A stretch of 64,000 bases of DNA. Source: Epinephelus fuscoguttatus. Lineage: Eukaryota; Chordata; Actinopteri; Perciformes; Serranidae. Positions 1-10,763 of this stretch are shown here, piece by piece. A model generated the notes under the pieces. That model had not been told where the DNA came from. It ran no database searches and was given only the letters and a program-made list of their open reading frames with translations. The translations under genes and the position numbers were made by a program. The first letter of the stretch is position 1; the number at the start of each line of letters is the position of its first letter. The stretch lies in contig NC_064754.1 in the NCBI RefSeq assembly GCF_011397635.1, positions 35,952,043-36,016,042 of the forward strand. Reading direction: 5' to 3'.

Positions 1-1159
1 TGTAAAGATTTGCTGCATTTCTCTGTTTGGACTTGGTCATAAAAAACAAGCATTCCTTCAGGCTCTGGGAACTTTTGATGAAATAATTAACATATTAAAG
101 ATAGCCAGTGGAGTTTAGCACTATGGATTAATACATTTATAAGTGGGTCCCATTTTGTTTGTATCATGAAGGCACGTGAATATGCAGGCAGAGCAATACC
201 GCACACATTCTTGCTGCCGTTTTCACCCAATTCTGCTAATCAACAGTTGGTGCCACTGAAGCACAAAGAAACAACAGCAGTGAGGAAGAAGACTGCAAGT
301 TAGCAAACAAGGATTTAACAATACATGACTGATGTTTGTCAGTCCTCAAGAATACACATAATTCATTGTAACACTGAAGGTAAGCATTACTCTACAGGGC
401 AAATTTTATTGAAAGGAAAACTATTGTTACATCCAACTGTTGAAAGGTAAAACTACAAACGACGGACTTTTTAGTTCATTGCCAGTGCTTGGCAAGCTAA
501 CAACTATCAGGACTGTGCCTCTTCCAATATAAAAGTGCAGCTGCAGGCTACTGGTAAGCTATGCTGTGTTGTCTTTGAGGGTTGTTATATTTTTTTCTTA
601 CTCGAAAAAGTAGTCAGGAGTGGAAAGAGAGTAAAAGAGAGAATTGTCGCATCCAAGTAATGGTCGGGAAAACCTTGCTGTGAATTCTGGCATCATGTTG
701 GCTAAAATGTTGGTGACATTCTCATGTAAACAAACACACATGTAAGCACTATGGGCAATACTGAGAACAGCAAAATAATCAAAGTCATGTCCATATATCG
801 TACAATAAGAAGATAATTATCGTGACACAAGCCTATTGATAGGAAATTAAAAAACAACAAAGGTCCCTGTCAACATTACAAATACATGTTCAGCATCTTG
901 AACCTGAAGGCCACCAAGACACCCGATTGTTAACATTTTAACAACATACTGTCTCTACTTCCAGAACCACAGGAGAGGAACAGTACCTAATTTGGCACTT
1001 TGAAAACATCATCTAAGCCTCATAGTGTGAATACCGAATGGCTACACACACAGACAGACATTTATTCCAAAAGACCTAAGTCTCACCTTTTCATAAAAGC
1101 AAAATATCAAGCCTGAGAAAGCCAGACCTTGAGGTGACGGGAAATGCTGCAGTGCTCAC
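1..1159 (-). other. evi5l: evi5l intron, left edge of window
   Basis: This is intron sequence downstream of the last visible evi5l exon. It begins with the donor GTGAGC just after that exon, reading leftwards. I looked for the next conserved TBC exon (the one carrying the YCQG glutamine-finger motif) and did not see it, so the intron runs past the window edge. No other feature recognised. Confidence 0.6.
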
Positions 1160-1384
1160 CTTCATGACGTTGAAGAGGACCTCCTGCCCCAGGCTGTCCT
1201 GCCCTTTGAAGAACTCATGCTCGGGGTAGGTGCGGGCGATGTCTCTGCGGATGAGCTTCTCACAGGGCGATGACATCTTTAGCAGCTCTGAGTATTGGTT
1301 CTTCACTGGCATGTCAGTGGCGTTGCCCAGCAACTGCCACACGATGGCCCGGAAATGGTGAGGGATGCCCTTCCTGATCAACTC
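1160..1384 (-). CDS. evi5l: evi5l coding exon: first part of TBC domain
   Basis: Seventy-five codons in phase 0-0, flanked by an acceptor CCCTCCAG before 1384 and a donor GTGAGC after 1160. It holds the first TBC motifs, including the catalytic arginine-finger segment IRRDIARTYPEH, and ends at FNVMK just before the glutamine-finger exon expected to the left. Confidence 0.95.
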
Positions 1385-4300
1385 CTGGAGGGCAAAGAGC
1401 GAGACATTAAAGAGGATTAATACCTTGCTCCTTTGTGTGGTGAGAGATGCAGGTTTAAGCATTTCTTAAAGAGCAAAGAGCAGGCAGATGAGAGAAGAGG
1501 AATCAATTACAGGATGATGAATAGATATATTTACGAGGATAATTTAGTATCATGTCCTAACTACAGCCTCTCAGTACATTTTGATGCATCACTCTTCACA
1601 ATAATTCTTCACCTGCTCATGCTTTTCCCAAGCCAATCATTAAAGCTACACTCCATGTAGAGTTTGCAGACAGTCTGCGTCATTTTGCTCGGTTTGTCTG
1701 CTCCCCCATTTTGCCCTGACTCATTTTGCTGTCCCTTCTCTCATCCATCTTCTCTTCCCCTGGGTTTTCTCTTTTTGTCACAGAGGACACAGGAAGACAC
1801 ACAGAGGAAAGGAGGGGAGAAAGAGAGAGAAGAGAGAGGTGTATTGGTGCAGTGCAACTTAAGGCATTGGTGTACTTTAATCAGATTAAGAGTATTGTAT
1901 TAAGACATGATTCAGACCCAAATCAGACAGAACGCATTTTAGAAGCCTGGGGTGGCTTTTTGTGTTTTCAAAGAGACTGGAGCATTTTGCTTGCTGCTTT
2001 TGCGTTACTGAGTGCCTCGCGTTTTTCCACTCTATGCACCTCGTGTTTTTGCAGGAGCACCCTGAACGCCTCGAAGCAGAAAAAACTTCAACTCAGAGCA
2101 AAGTAAAAAGTACCCAACATCACTGCCATTTTTTTGTAATTGCCCAATCAGACTGATTGAAAAGTGGGCCTTGTGTTGGTGATGACAAGTGGAAGCATAC
2201 ATGGATTGTGTGAAGCCAACCATAGCTCACTTTTAACTAGGGCCGTAACGGTACATGTATTTGTGTCAAACTGTTCGGTACACGACTTTCGGTTTGGCAC
2301 GACCCCATACCGAATTATTGGGCGCAGGATATTATTTTATTTTATTTTGTTTTATTTTAATTCCGTTTTTGCGAGCCGAACCATTTAAAATATCTAGTTC
2401 CCCGACGGACATAACTGAGTGACGGACCGAGTCCAACCGTAAACCTCCGCTTTCACTTTGTGCAGCGCATTCTCGCATTTTGACAACATGGCAAGTGAGC
2501 CTGACGAACCTGAAGACCCACCCATAAACCTTAAGTCCTCCGTTTGGGAACACTTTGGTTTCAGGGTAAAATACGAAGATGGAGATAAACAAGTGGACAA
2601 GACAAAAGCAGTGTGCCGGCACTGCAGAACAGCGGTCGGGTATGTACTTGGAAACACGTCTAACATGCTAACGCATCTAAAGCGACACCACCCGAGTTTG
2701 AACGTTAACCGGCACGACTAGAAAAAGCAATCTGGTGCAAACTATGATATCATCGTTGTTTAAAAAGAAAGAGCGTTTCCCTGACCATCGCGCTAATGAA
2801 ATAATCAACGCCACTGGAGTTGAGTAAAATTGTTTAAGCTGCACTTTAGATATAAGCATGTTTTGTTTCCTGCACTTTAACAAAGTGGGAAAGCTAAGTA
2901 AGTTCCTAGTAAAACTGAAGCTGAGCAGGCTTTAAAGCTGACCAACTGCACGATACTTTTTATTTTAATTGAGTAAACCTGTTAAAGCAGAAATGTATAT
3001 TTATATTTTTCATTCAAAAAATGTGTTAAAAAAACAGCAGGATTTTATTTTTCACTTTTATATTTCTATTTTCATTCAAATAATGTGAAAAAGCAGGATT
3101 TTATATACATTTGTTTCATTCAAAAATTGTGTAAAAAGAGTTAACTGCTGTGGTGGTATGTTTTAATAAGGTTACCAATAAGTAAAAGATATTTAATAGT
3201 TGTCTATTTTTTTCACTACTGTACCGAAACAAAACGAACTGTGACTTGTGTACCGAGGTACGTACCGAACCGAGATTTTTGTGTACCGTTACACCCCTAG
3301 TTTTAACGGTGCCCAAGGGAAGCCGCAAAACATATCAAACTAAGTGTAGCCTCGACTACTTTCTAAAGTTTTACCAACTGTAATTAGGCCCGATGACTGA
3401 CGGAAGATTGTCAAACTGTCCCCAGCTCATCCTAAAATAAGCCTTGAATGGACCATCATCAAGCTCCTTGACCAGCCGGTGGTACTGCTTGTGATTTATC
3501 TTCTTTTTGAAGCTCTCATGTGCCCACACAGATCTCCACTTTCCTGTGACTTTTGGGAACATCCTCTGACCCTAAGTCAAAACCAGAGCAAGTACTCTCT
3601 GCCTGTTTTTTTTTTTTTGCAGGTTTTAACATACAGATTTGTGAGTTTACTTCAAAGCAAATAGAGAATAAGTGAAGGACAGGTGATTTGGTGGTTGCCT
3701 AGCAACAACAACAACCACCAAAAAAAAAAGGCACAGCAAGCTGCAAAAAGCACTGTGGTGCACTGTCTGACCTAGGTGTTAGGCAACGCTCATTAAGGTT
3801 TTCTTTCCAGTTTTTGGGGAACATGAGCAAATATAAGCCGTGGGGCCTCAGGCAGAACGGAGCTACATGTTTCTGTCACACACATGCACATGGGTAAAAA
3901 GGACGCACTGTGACCTTAGGAATAAAAACAGATGGATATAAATGGCCATCCAGCCTCTGCATGAATAGTGCAATGAGTCAGGGATTTACAGGGGCCTCTT
4001 TCTGTGTTGTTCCAGTAAACTTCCTGTGAAATCTGACCAACAAGATGTAAAAATAAAATGAGGAGGCTGATAATCTTCTTATTGATGTTCTCATTTTTAA
4101 TCATTATTTGATGATTCATTCTTTGGAAAATGCTGCCTGGGACAACATGATCTTTAATTCATCATCTCCAGTCCCTGATCCTCACCTTCAGGAGTTTGTC
4201 CTTCTTGCGCCTCCACTCTTCCCACTCGTTGACGATGCGGCCCCACAGGATCCAGGTATCCTCCTCCAGGTGTGACAGGTTGGAGGAGGCTGAGGAGCTG

Positions 4301-7300
4301 GACACTAGTGAGGAGCCACTGTTGCGCCGCGAACCGCTCATCGACCGCATGGATTTGGAATCAGCCTCCAGCAACCTGTGTGAAAGGACAGTTTATGACA
4401 TGATGTAGACGTTGTCTTATACACGCTGGTGCACACGCTGGAGAGTGACAGGGAGGCTAAGATGAGCATTAGGAGTCACAGCAGGCAAATATGACATTGA
4501 GGCAGACTGTGACATTGCAAGGATCAGTGGAGTTTGTGCACAACCTTGCAGAGGCACCAGACGCCTCAGGGCTTGTTACCTTAAACTACAGAATCAGAGG
4601 CTGACCCATGAGGATATTACACACAAAGCTGGTCGGCTATTAAAATTTTAAATTGGCAAAAAAGCAACAATATGCCTTTGTGTATAGGGTTAGACTAATG
4701 AGGGAGCAGTTGGCCTTTAATTGAGCTTCTAGTGAGTCAAAGCAATAAAATAAACATTCCGTTTTATCTATATTTTATATCTTTCAACCTATCCCAACAT
4801 TTGAAATTAATATGCTCCATTTCTGGGCACAAAAATCCTAGAGTTAGATGTTTAGCAAGCATATAGCTTACTGTGTTTGCATTAAAGGTACAGTGTGTAG
4901 GATTAAAGGGGATATATTGGCAGAAACGGTATATAATATTCATAACTATGTTTTCATTAGTTTACCTGAAACTCTGAATCATTGTATTTTCGTGACCTTG
5001 GAATGAGCTGTTTATATCTATATACAGAGCGGTCCTCTTCCACAGAGTCTGCCATGTTTGTTATACAGAGCCATTAGTGTTTTTGTGTCGCCCACTGTGG
5101 TTTTACACGCTTGGCACACAGGAGAAGTTTTAGTTGGTTTCAATTTGCAACCAACTGAAACTTCTTCCATTGCATTTTCCACCCAACACATCCTAAACAC
5201 TGGACCTTTAATACTTTGTTTTACATACTGTACAGTACAAAGTCCATATTGTAAAGGTGGTTGGTGGAGTACGGGGCACTAGAGATCGGGCCATATTTCT
5301 AACACTCAGTTCTCCGCTGTCTGCATGAGCTGCAAACTGTTGGTTTGTATAGAGATAAAAACAAAGCTTGTGACTTTGGTTTTGAGATAATAAAAGGCTT
5401 GTTTAGCAGAGGCATTTACTAGCCAAGTCAGAAAGTGTTTGGATCCGCTTTTAGGTCTGGAACCTCCTGTCTACGACGGGCTTGAGATGTGCCCTCATTG
5501 AGGACGTGGCTCAGTCTATTCTGATCCCGTTTCATTCAGCAACTGCATGCCTTCGCTGACGTTGACCCCAGCAGGATTCAAACCCTGGACCTTCAGCATG
5601 GATGATGTGTGCTCCAACCACTACACTAGGGAGGCCCAGCCGAGTCAGAAAGTGTCTTGTAATGAATTTCACAAATAACAATAACAACAAATAATAATGT
5701 TAAAAAATAGGTTGAGATTTTGGGAAAACCTTCTTTTGGTAGGAGTAAGATGAGGAGATCAATAACCACTCTGTCTGCACAGTAAATATCATGCTACAGC
5801 CAGTAGCTTTTAAGCTTAGCCAGTAAGCCACTGCTCCCAGCCAAGAAGTAGTCACAAACATAACCCCTCGTTAAACCGTACCTTCTTGTTTTCACACCTT
5901 GGTTTTTGTGCAGATTAAACAAACAAGTTAATTAATAAGCTTTAGAGGTGCTTATTTGCTTGATTTTGTTACCTTAAGACAAAGCCAGGCTAGCTGTTTT
6001 CCCTTGTCTTCTGCTAAGCTAAGCTAAGCTAACTGGCTCGCGGCTCTAACTTCATCTGTCATGACAGATGATAGTGATACTGAGCCTCTCACCTAACTCT
6101 TTACAAGATAGCACATAAGCGATTTCCCAGAATGTTTTTTGCCTTTAAATGTTTTTGATTTTTTATCCTTGTGTTCCTCAGAGTATGGGGTGGCAGGAAC
6201 ATGATGTGATTAAAGAGACCGCTCTTCATCCAGAGGGTGTTAGTTTCAGTCCCACTTTGACCCCGAATGTCTGCTTCTTTTAAGTCACTTGACTCCTACA
6301 CCCTGCACTTTGACCGCTCTGCTCAACCATGTGATGGCTGGAAGAAGAATTGCACACTATGAGGCTCCTTACACAGTGCTCTACAGTGATTTACGATATT
6401 CTGAGTCCCTGCTGGGGTTAATAAACTCTAATCAAAACTAAGTGTATTTTTCAGCAGTGGTGCAAACATGTCAACAGACATTTCCCCCAAAGAATCTGGT
6501 GCTCTTCGTTGTGTGGGATTAAACTTTACCTAACGCAGGGATTAAACCTTACCCTAGAATAGAAAAGTCACTTTCTAAAACATGACTGTGAAACCAGGTG
6601 TTTACATATTACCCCAGAGGAAACAGATCCTGAACTGGTTAAATAATGAGCCTCTTGAAAGAACATAAAGTAGCACCCGGGGTGCATGGTTGATATCATC
6701 ACAATTATATTGCAGTGATATATAATGTATGATGGACCCTGGATGCAATGGGGTTGTGAGTCTCTGGAAACAGACACTGATTAATGCTCTTTTTTTAAAC
6801 CACTTATCTTTATTTATTTATTATCTTTATTTCTTCTTTTTGTTTAGGGGTGCCTAAATCCCTGTGTAATGAACTGCCTGTGTTTAATTGGTGGCCTCAT
6901 CCCAGTCCATCTGTTCTTCCTCTTAAATCAAATGTTATAAAAAGAAAAGTTGTAAGAGCATAAACTCTGTTATAGTGCCCAGGCAACACGTATTTGGATA
7001 CAAATAGAAGTAAGTTGGTGATTTAAGACTTCACGTTCTACAAATGTTTTTTTCTTGCTCTGGACAAACTCTGAAATAATGAATTTCAATATAACTCGCA
7101 ACATGCTGCCAACAATACTGCTATGTGAGTGTTGTTTGAGCGCTACAGTATATTGGGCCTCACCTCAAACCTGCATCTTATCAGTCTGCTATCTGTCTGT
7201 CTCTTTTGCATCCGCCAAAGATGGTCTATACGGAAGGTGTGTGTGCGCACATATATATACAGACACACAGTATATTCTTCTTTTATTTCTTTTGTGGTAT

Positions 7301-10300
7301 GCCACTATGCTCGGTACAATAAATGCTGCCTCCACCTGACCAAGTGTGATTAAACACAGAAAGGAAGGATCTTGAACCTGTATTGATGGATAACATTTTT
7401 TGAGGAGGCCCCTCTTTCATACGTTGGTGGGGACATGCCCCTCGGTCCCCTGTAGCAGTTATGAGCATGCGCTCAGGCCTGGTTTAGTGATTTTCTTTTT
7501 ATAAACCTCACCTATTCAGTGTTTTTCAAAACACTACCCTACATACCCATTTTTTGCTATCTAGTGTATTCTTCCAAATGTAGGGCATGCAGATTTTGGA
7601 TTCTAGGTCAAATTGACATTGGCTTGTGGTCATTTTACACAAATCCCTTTGCACTGGACTGTGTGCATACACACCTTGAACAATCACAATGTTTCACGCC
7701 CAAAGGGGTTTGTGTGTAAACGCTGCAAAATACATAATTACACTATTTCTCCAGAAATCACTGTGCAAGTGCAGCCTTACAGCACCTGAAACAATCCACA
7801 GAAACTTGATAAACCACTTCTGTTGCATCACTTCTCTGTTTTTCATTTGTATGCTTAAATACATTTCGTCAATTTTAATTTTAATCTTCTCATACTCAAA
7901 AGTAAGACTTTAAGCCTCACAAACATACAGCAGTTTTCTTGTATTTTCAGGTACTCTTGAAAATCAGGTAAAGATAAGCTCTTGCATGGCTTGTGATTTA
8001 TTATTATAAGGTGACTAATTGATAACAGTCAGTGGTGTAGTTATAGCTGATGTGGTGGGTGCACTTCTAAGTGGATGGGTAGGTTCTATCTAACTTTCTT
8101 ATTTCTTGTAGCATCTATTGTTGTTTTACAAATGACCCCGAGAGATCATACCTTTCATCCCCTATAATGAAGCTGTAATTATTTCCCACGTTGGACCATC
8201 TCATTACTGAGTTGCTGTTTTAATGCTGCCTTCAACCTTCATTATTTTCTGCACTTAGTCAAATTGTAAATGCACTTTTAACTTGAAATATTTGTCTCTT
8301 CATTCATCTATATGCTTGAGCTTGAGTTTTTGTTTGATCGAAAGATTTTACTTCAAATGTAAACTATATAAACTGTTCTTCTTCATCGTTGGGTCTTTAG
8401 CTAAACTATTCTTTATTTTAAGTTGCTTATTCACCCTACTTTATCGGGTACAACTAACCTGCACTGAGGTGACACAGTGTTTACTTTTGTCACAATTGTC
8501 ACACATCCCCTTTGCATTACATCACAGTTATGTGGCAGTTATTTCCAGAGGTCGAATTGTTAATATTTAACATGGGGGATGCAATGTAGCTTTGATTTTT
8601 TTGCGTGCACACATCATCAAATATGACAGCACAGATGTGCAAAATTAATCAAGATAAAGAAAAATAGCAGGGCCTATACCTGCTGCCTTTAAAAACACAA
8701 ATAATGCAGCAGTACTGCTATTGCAATACAGAAAACATTTTAGAGTATAAATAAGAGTAGTTCTGAAATAGCTGTGAAAATTAATCTTCGAGTCACTCTT
8801 ATCCTATAGACATTTCCTTAGCCAGTTATAATTTCTCCTTACCTGTGAAGCCTTGGGCTGATAATTGGTGCTGCTGTCAGGTCCCTGTCCTGATACCTGC
8901 CTGGTTTCTCCCTGTCCCGCTTCTATCTATTGCAATAATATACATAATAAATGTGCAAAGCAAAATTCATAAATAGGAATAGTAGTGGTGACATAGCTGT
9001 GGAAATTAATCGCACAGTCACTTTTGTGCTGTAGATATTTTCTCTCAACCAGTTATAATCTCTCCTCACCTATAAGAACCCTGCATGATCATCCTTGCTG
9101 GCCTCTGGTCCACTGTCTCCTCCCTGACCCTGCTCTTTCTATTGTGGCAATAAAGATTAAAAAAATATGTGCAAAGCAATAGTGAGCACAAGTTCTTATT
9201 AAGGAGGAGTGGGTTTATTCCTAGCATGAAACTAGCTAGCAAGGTATTTAACATAGGTAACAATAACATGTATGCGCCTGGCGCCATATACTCATGGTGC
9301 GTTTAAAGACGGCTCGGAAAAACACGTTACCACATACAAACGAATTGAACGGTTGTACGGCTGTAAAAAGTGCGGGGAACGGAGGGCACAAATATGGGAA
9401 GTGTGGGGGACATGTCCCCTGTGTCCCCCCCTCAAATTACGTCCGTGCCTGCACACACAGATTCTAGATTAACAAGGGGGATGCTTTTTGGTCAATTTTC
9501 TTTTTTTTAACAAAGAGGATGGCATCCCCCCTCACCCTCCCTCAATTCTACCACCGGTTATTTCTTAAAGAAAATGCATCCAACCACATAGGTACCACCC
9601 CAAGATTCCAAGAGTCATGAAAGAACATCAGCTTCATAAAATATGCTTATCTCCTTCAGGTGCTACCTTTATTTAGTGTTACTAGAAGTTTAGTGGTCCT
9701 GATTTAACACTCTAAATTTGGAGTAACTTTCTCTACAATTCTTCTGTGATTTTAAACACAGGCAGACAAAGACAGGCCTCTCATTTCTGACTGATGACCG
9801 TTGATTTTACCCACTAAAGTCAAGCCCCCAGAAACAGTGCTGGGCTTTGAAGCCAATTCTGACATAGTGGCCAAGCGGTGTAATTATAACTTTTCTAAGC
9901 GTGACAGCTGCCTCGACATAACTTGTTTCACTACCTGGATCTGATCCATTCGGTCCGATAACATTTGCGCTACTGAGCAACTTCCATAGGAATAAACAGG
10001 GCCCCGCCTCCAACACTGCATCCAGTTTTCTTTATACATGCATGGCTGAAAACTGTAATTAGCAAGCTCACTGAGTAAGCACCATGAACTGAAAACACTG
10101 CCTCCTGCTGACTTTTTTTTTTTTTAAATGTTTCTAATTAGTTTTAGAACCTGAACCTTGATAAAGGGTCTTAATTATATACTTGAAACGCTGACTGCTC
10201 CCAGTAGTGGCTTCCAAACGAAGATAGTAACGTGACGTGATAGTCATGAACAGCTTTTTTTTTTATCGTAAAACTGTAAAAACTATTGGCTTTTGTTAAT

Positions 10301-10763
10301 GTGCTCCATAGCCTTGTCAGTAACAACTGGTAACTGTATGTATTAAGCTATTTAGTGGGGCATGCTAACAACTGCATCTTGCATTAGAGCTGATTTGAGT
10401 CTAAACATAACATTTACCTACTCCTTCAGTATTATGGTTGAACCTGCGACTGTACAACTACAGTAACTGTCTTGTTTTCACTCCAGCAGTTTAACTTGAT
10501 AAGAAAAGCCATTGATCTCACCTGTTCTGCTCCTCCAATTTGGCCAGCAGCTCCAGTTCATCAGGACTCAGGTTCTCTGAGTCTGCTGGGGAGGCCGCCG
10601 GTGCAGACAGCACTGCATCATGGGAAGATGAGTCTGGGCTGAGCACTGGGCTCCCAGTTGATGGTGGGTCTGGGTCCATGCCGGGAGGGGAAGATGGGCA
10701 CTCTAGCTGAGGGGGAGCCCCACTAGAGCACTCTCTTTCTGGGCTGCTGCTGGGTATAGACAT
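1160..10763 (-). CDS. evi5l: EVI5-like TBC-domain Rab GTPase-activating protein (3' part outside window)
   Basis: EVI5-family proteins are Rab GAPs (EVI5 is linked to Rab11/Rab35) with an N-terminal acidic/serine region, a TBC domain and a long coiled coil, acting on endosomal traffic and at the centrosome/midbody. Visible coding exons, in transcription order, are 10763-10522, 4375-4186 and 1384-1160, spliced in phases 2 and 0, giving 219 residues from the first ATG. Seen: LSPDELELLAKLEEQNR, a serine-rich SSLVSSSSASSNLSHLEED block, then the TBC start GIPHHFRAIVWQLL and the arginine-finger motif IRRDIARTYPEH (IxxDxxR). WEEWRRKKDKLL, ATDMPVKNQ and EHEFFKGQDS match EVI5L rather than EVI5. The rest of the TBC domain (glutamine finger) and the coiled coil are off the left edge. 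The N-terminal start is uncertain: the frame is open upstream of 10763 to a stop at 10904-10902 without another ATG. Confidence 0.93.
2238..3299 (+). mobile_element. Non-autonomous hAT element carrying a BED-finger exon
   Basis: The termini are inverted repeats: the left end TAGGGCCGTAACGGTACA mirrors the right end TGTACCGTTACACCCCTA. Flanks 2230-2237 (cttttaac) and 3300-3307 (gttttaac) match at 7 of 8 bases, the 8-bp target duplication expected of hAT transposons. A short reading frame inside encodes a BED zinc finger; no transposase catalytic core was recognised, so the copy is internally deleted or decayed and depends on other elements. Confidence 0.88.
2488..2721 (+). pseudogene. BED-type zinc finger fragment of a hAT transposase
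   Basis: Starting at the ATG 2488, this 77-codon frame encodes an acidic leader and a BED finger: SSVWEHFGF, then VCRHCRTAV, then MLTHLKRHHP (Cys-x2-Cys ... His-x4-His). BED fingers sit at the N terminus of hAT transposases and ZBED proteins and bind DNA. The frame stops at 2719-2721, shortly after the finger. It lies inside hAT ends, so it is transposon-derived and not a host gene. Confidence 0.78.
3371..3562 (-). pseudogene. PIF/Harbinger (HARBI1-like) transposase N-terminal remnant
   Basis: A 63-codon minus-strand frame reads WVH-like WAHESFKKK, YHRLVKELDDG and FRMSWGQFDNLPSVIGP. This pattern (Trp, YHxLVxEL, then YFRMSxxxFDxLLxxVGP) is the conserved stretch before the DDE nuclease domain in PIF/Harbinger transposases. 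No nuclease domain follows, so it is a broken fragment. Assignment is from motif recognition only. Confidence 0.65.
4186..4375 (-). CDS. evi5l: evi5l coding exon: serine-rich linker to TBC
   Basis: One base completing an arginine codon plus 63 codons, with acceptor ...CACAG before 4375 and donor GTGAGG after 4186. It encodes LLEADSKSMRSMSGSRRNSG, a serine run, LSHLEEDTWILWGRI and the basic WEEWRRKKDKLLK stretch that leads into the TBC domain. Confidence 0.95.
4882..5211. mobile_element. TTAA-flanked palindromic MITE, 330 bp
   Basis: The element is bounded by TTAA at 4882-4885 and 5208-5211. Its ends are inverted: AGGTACAGTGTGTAGGAT on the left, and the reverse complement of the right end reads AGGTCCAGTGTTTAGGAT. 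TTAA target use is typical of piggyBac and Kolobok transposons. The terminal CAGTGT(G/T)TA core matches the larger element at 23375-24649, which could be a relative encoding part of the machinery. Confidence 0.75.
5439..5637 (-). mobile_element. tRNA-derived SINE with 18-bp target duplication
   Basis: Read on the minus strand, the element begins with a tRNA-like head: an A-box-like CTAGTGTAGTGG segment and a B-box GGGTTTGAATCC. The flanks 5421-5438 and 5638-5655 (agcc[a/g]agtcagaaagtgt) match at 17 of 18 bases, the signature of LINE-driven insertion. It is a retroposon, not a functional tRNA gene. Confidence 0.8.
5700..6145. repeat. Teleost dispersed MITE copy with AGCTA run
   Basis: The stretch contains a conserved order of pieces: 'ttgagattttgggaaa', 'ctacagccagtagc', a gctaagctaagctaagcta run near 6014-6032, and a segment on aagccaggctagctg. 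Similar pieces recur at about 5567x-55935 and 47850-47930 in this window, so it is a dispersed repeat. Ends are not defined. Confidence 0.55.
6190..6430 (+). repeat. Possible tRNA-derived SINE
   Basis: A B-box-like GTGTTAGTTTCAGTCCC lies about 45 bases after a TGGCAGGAACATG segment, and the copy trails off in 'ggttaataaa'. No target duplication was found. This is weak evidence for an old SINE. Confidence 0.3.
8700..9180. repeat. Diverged direct duplication, unit about 225 bp
   Basis: Two copies start near 8762 and 8987. Shared landmarks are gctgtg(a/g)aaattaat, agtcact(c/t)tt, agccagttataatttctcc versus aaccagttataatctctcc, and a closing atgtgcaaagcaa at about 8950 and 9172. No long reading frame is shared. 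It could be a local duplication or two adjacent copies of an unnamed retroposon, since both units end in an A-rich, AATAAA-like stretch. Confidence 0.7.
9807..10016 (-). repeat. Dispersed teleost repeat fragment
   Basis: On the minus strand this stretch reads through without a stop, but it carries pieces ('ggaggcggggccctg', 'agtagcgcaaatgtt') that I recognise from abundant fish repeats rather than from a protein family. I do not call it coding. Confidence 0.4.
10522..10763 (-). CDS. evi5l: evi5l first recognised coding exon
   Basis: Eighty codons plus two bases from the ATG at 10763-10761 to the donor GTGAGATC. The distal half (LSPDSSSHDAVLSAP ... SENLSPDELELLAKLEEQN) matches the mammalian EVI5L N terminus; the first 40 residues (proline/serine-rich) are an extension. 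The frame stays open further 5' to about 10901 without an ATG, so a longer N terminus through an upstream exon remains possible. Confidence 0.85.

Larger units (their letters stand above)
1385..4185 (-). other. evi5l: evi5l intron with hAT and Harbinger debris
   Basis: Intron between the two TBC-side exons. It holds a complete-ended hAT element (2238-3299) and a PIF/Harbinger transposase remnant (3371-3562). The rest (1390-2230 and 3600-4180) shows no gene; 1730-1840 is purine/pyrimidine biased. Confidence 0.7.
4376..10521 (-). other. evi5l: evi5l intron, repeat-rich
   Basis: About 6.1 kb of intron. Recognised contents are a TTAA-flanked MITE (4882-5211), a tRNA-derived SINE with target duplication (5439-5637), a teleost MITE copy (5700-6145), a diverged tandem duplication (8700-9180) and a dispersed repeat near 9807-10016. 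From 6430 to 8700 I see no gene; short frames there lack any recognised domain. Confidence 0.6.

Noticed and set aside
5560..5640. tRNA-like A and B boxes
   Set aside because: They belong to a SINE head with target duplication; the cloverleaf is incomplete, so it is not a tRNA gene. The same applies at 35140-35215 and 59380-59436.
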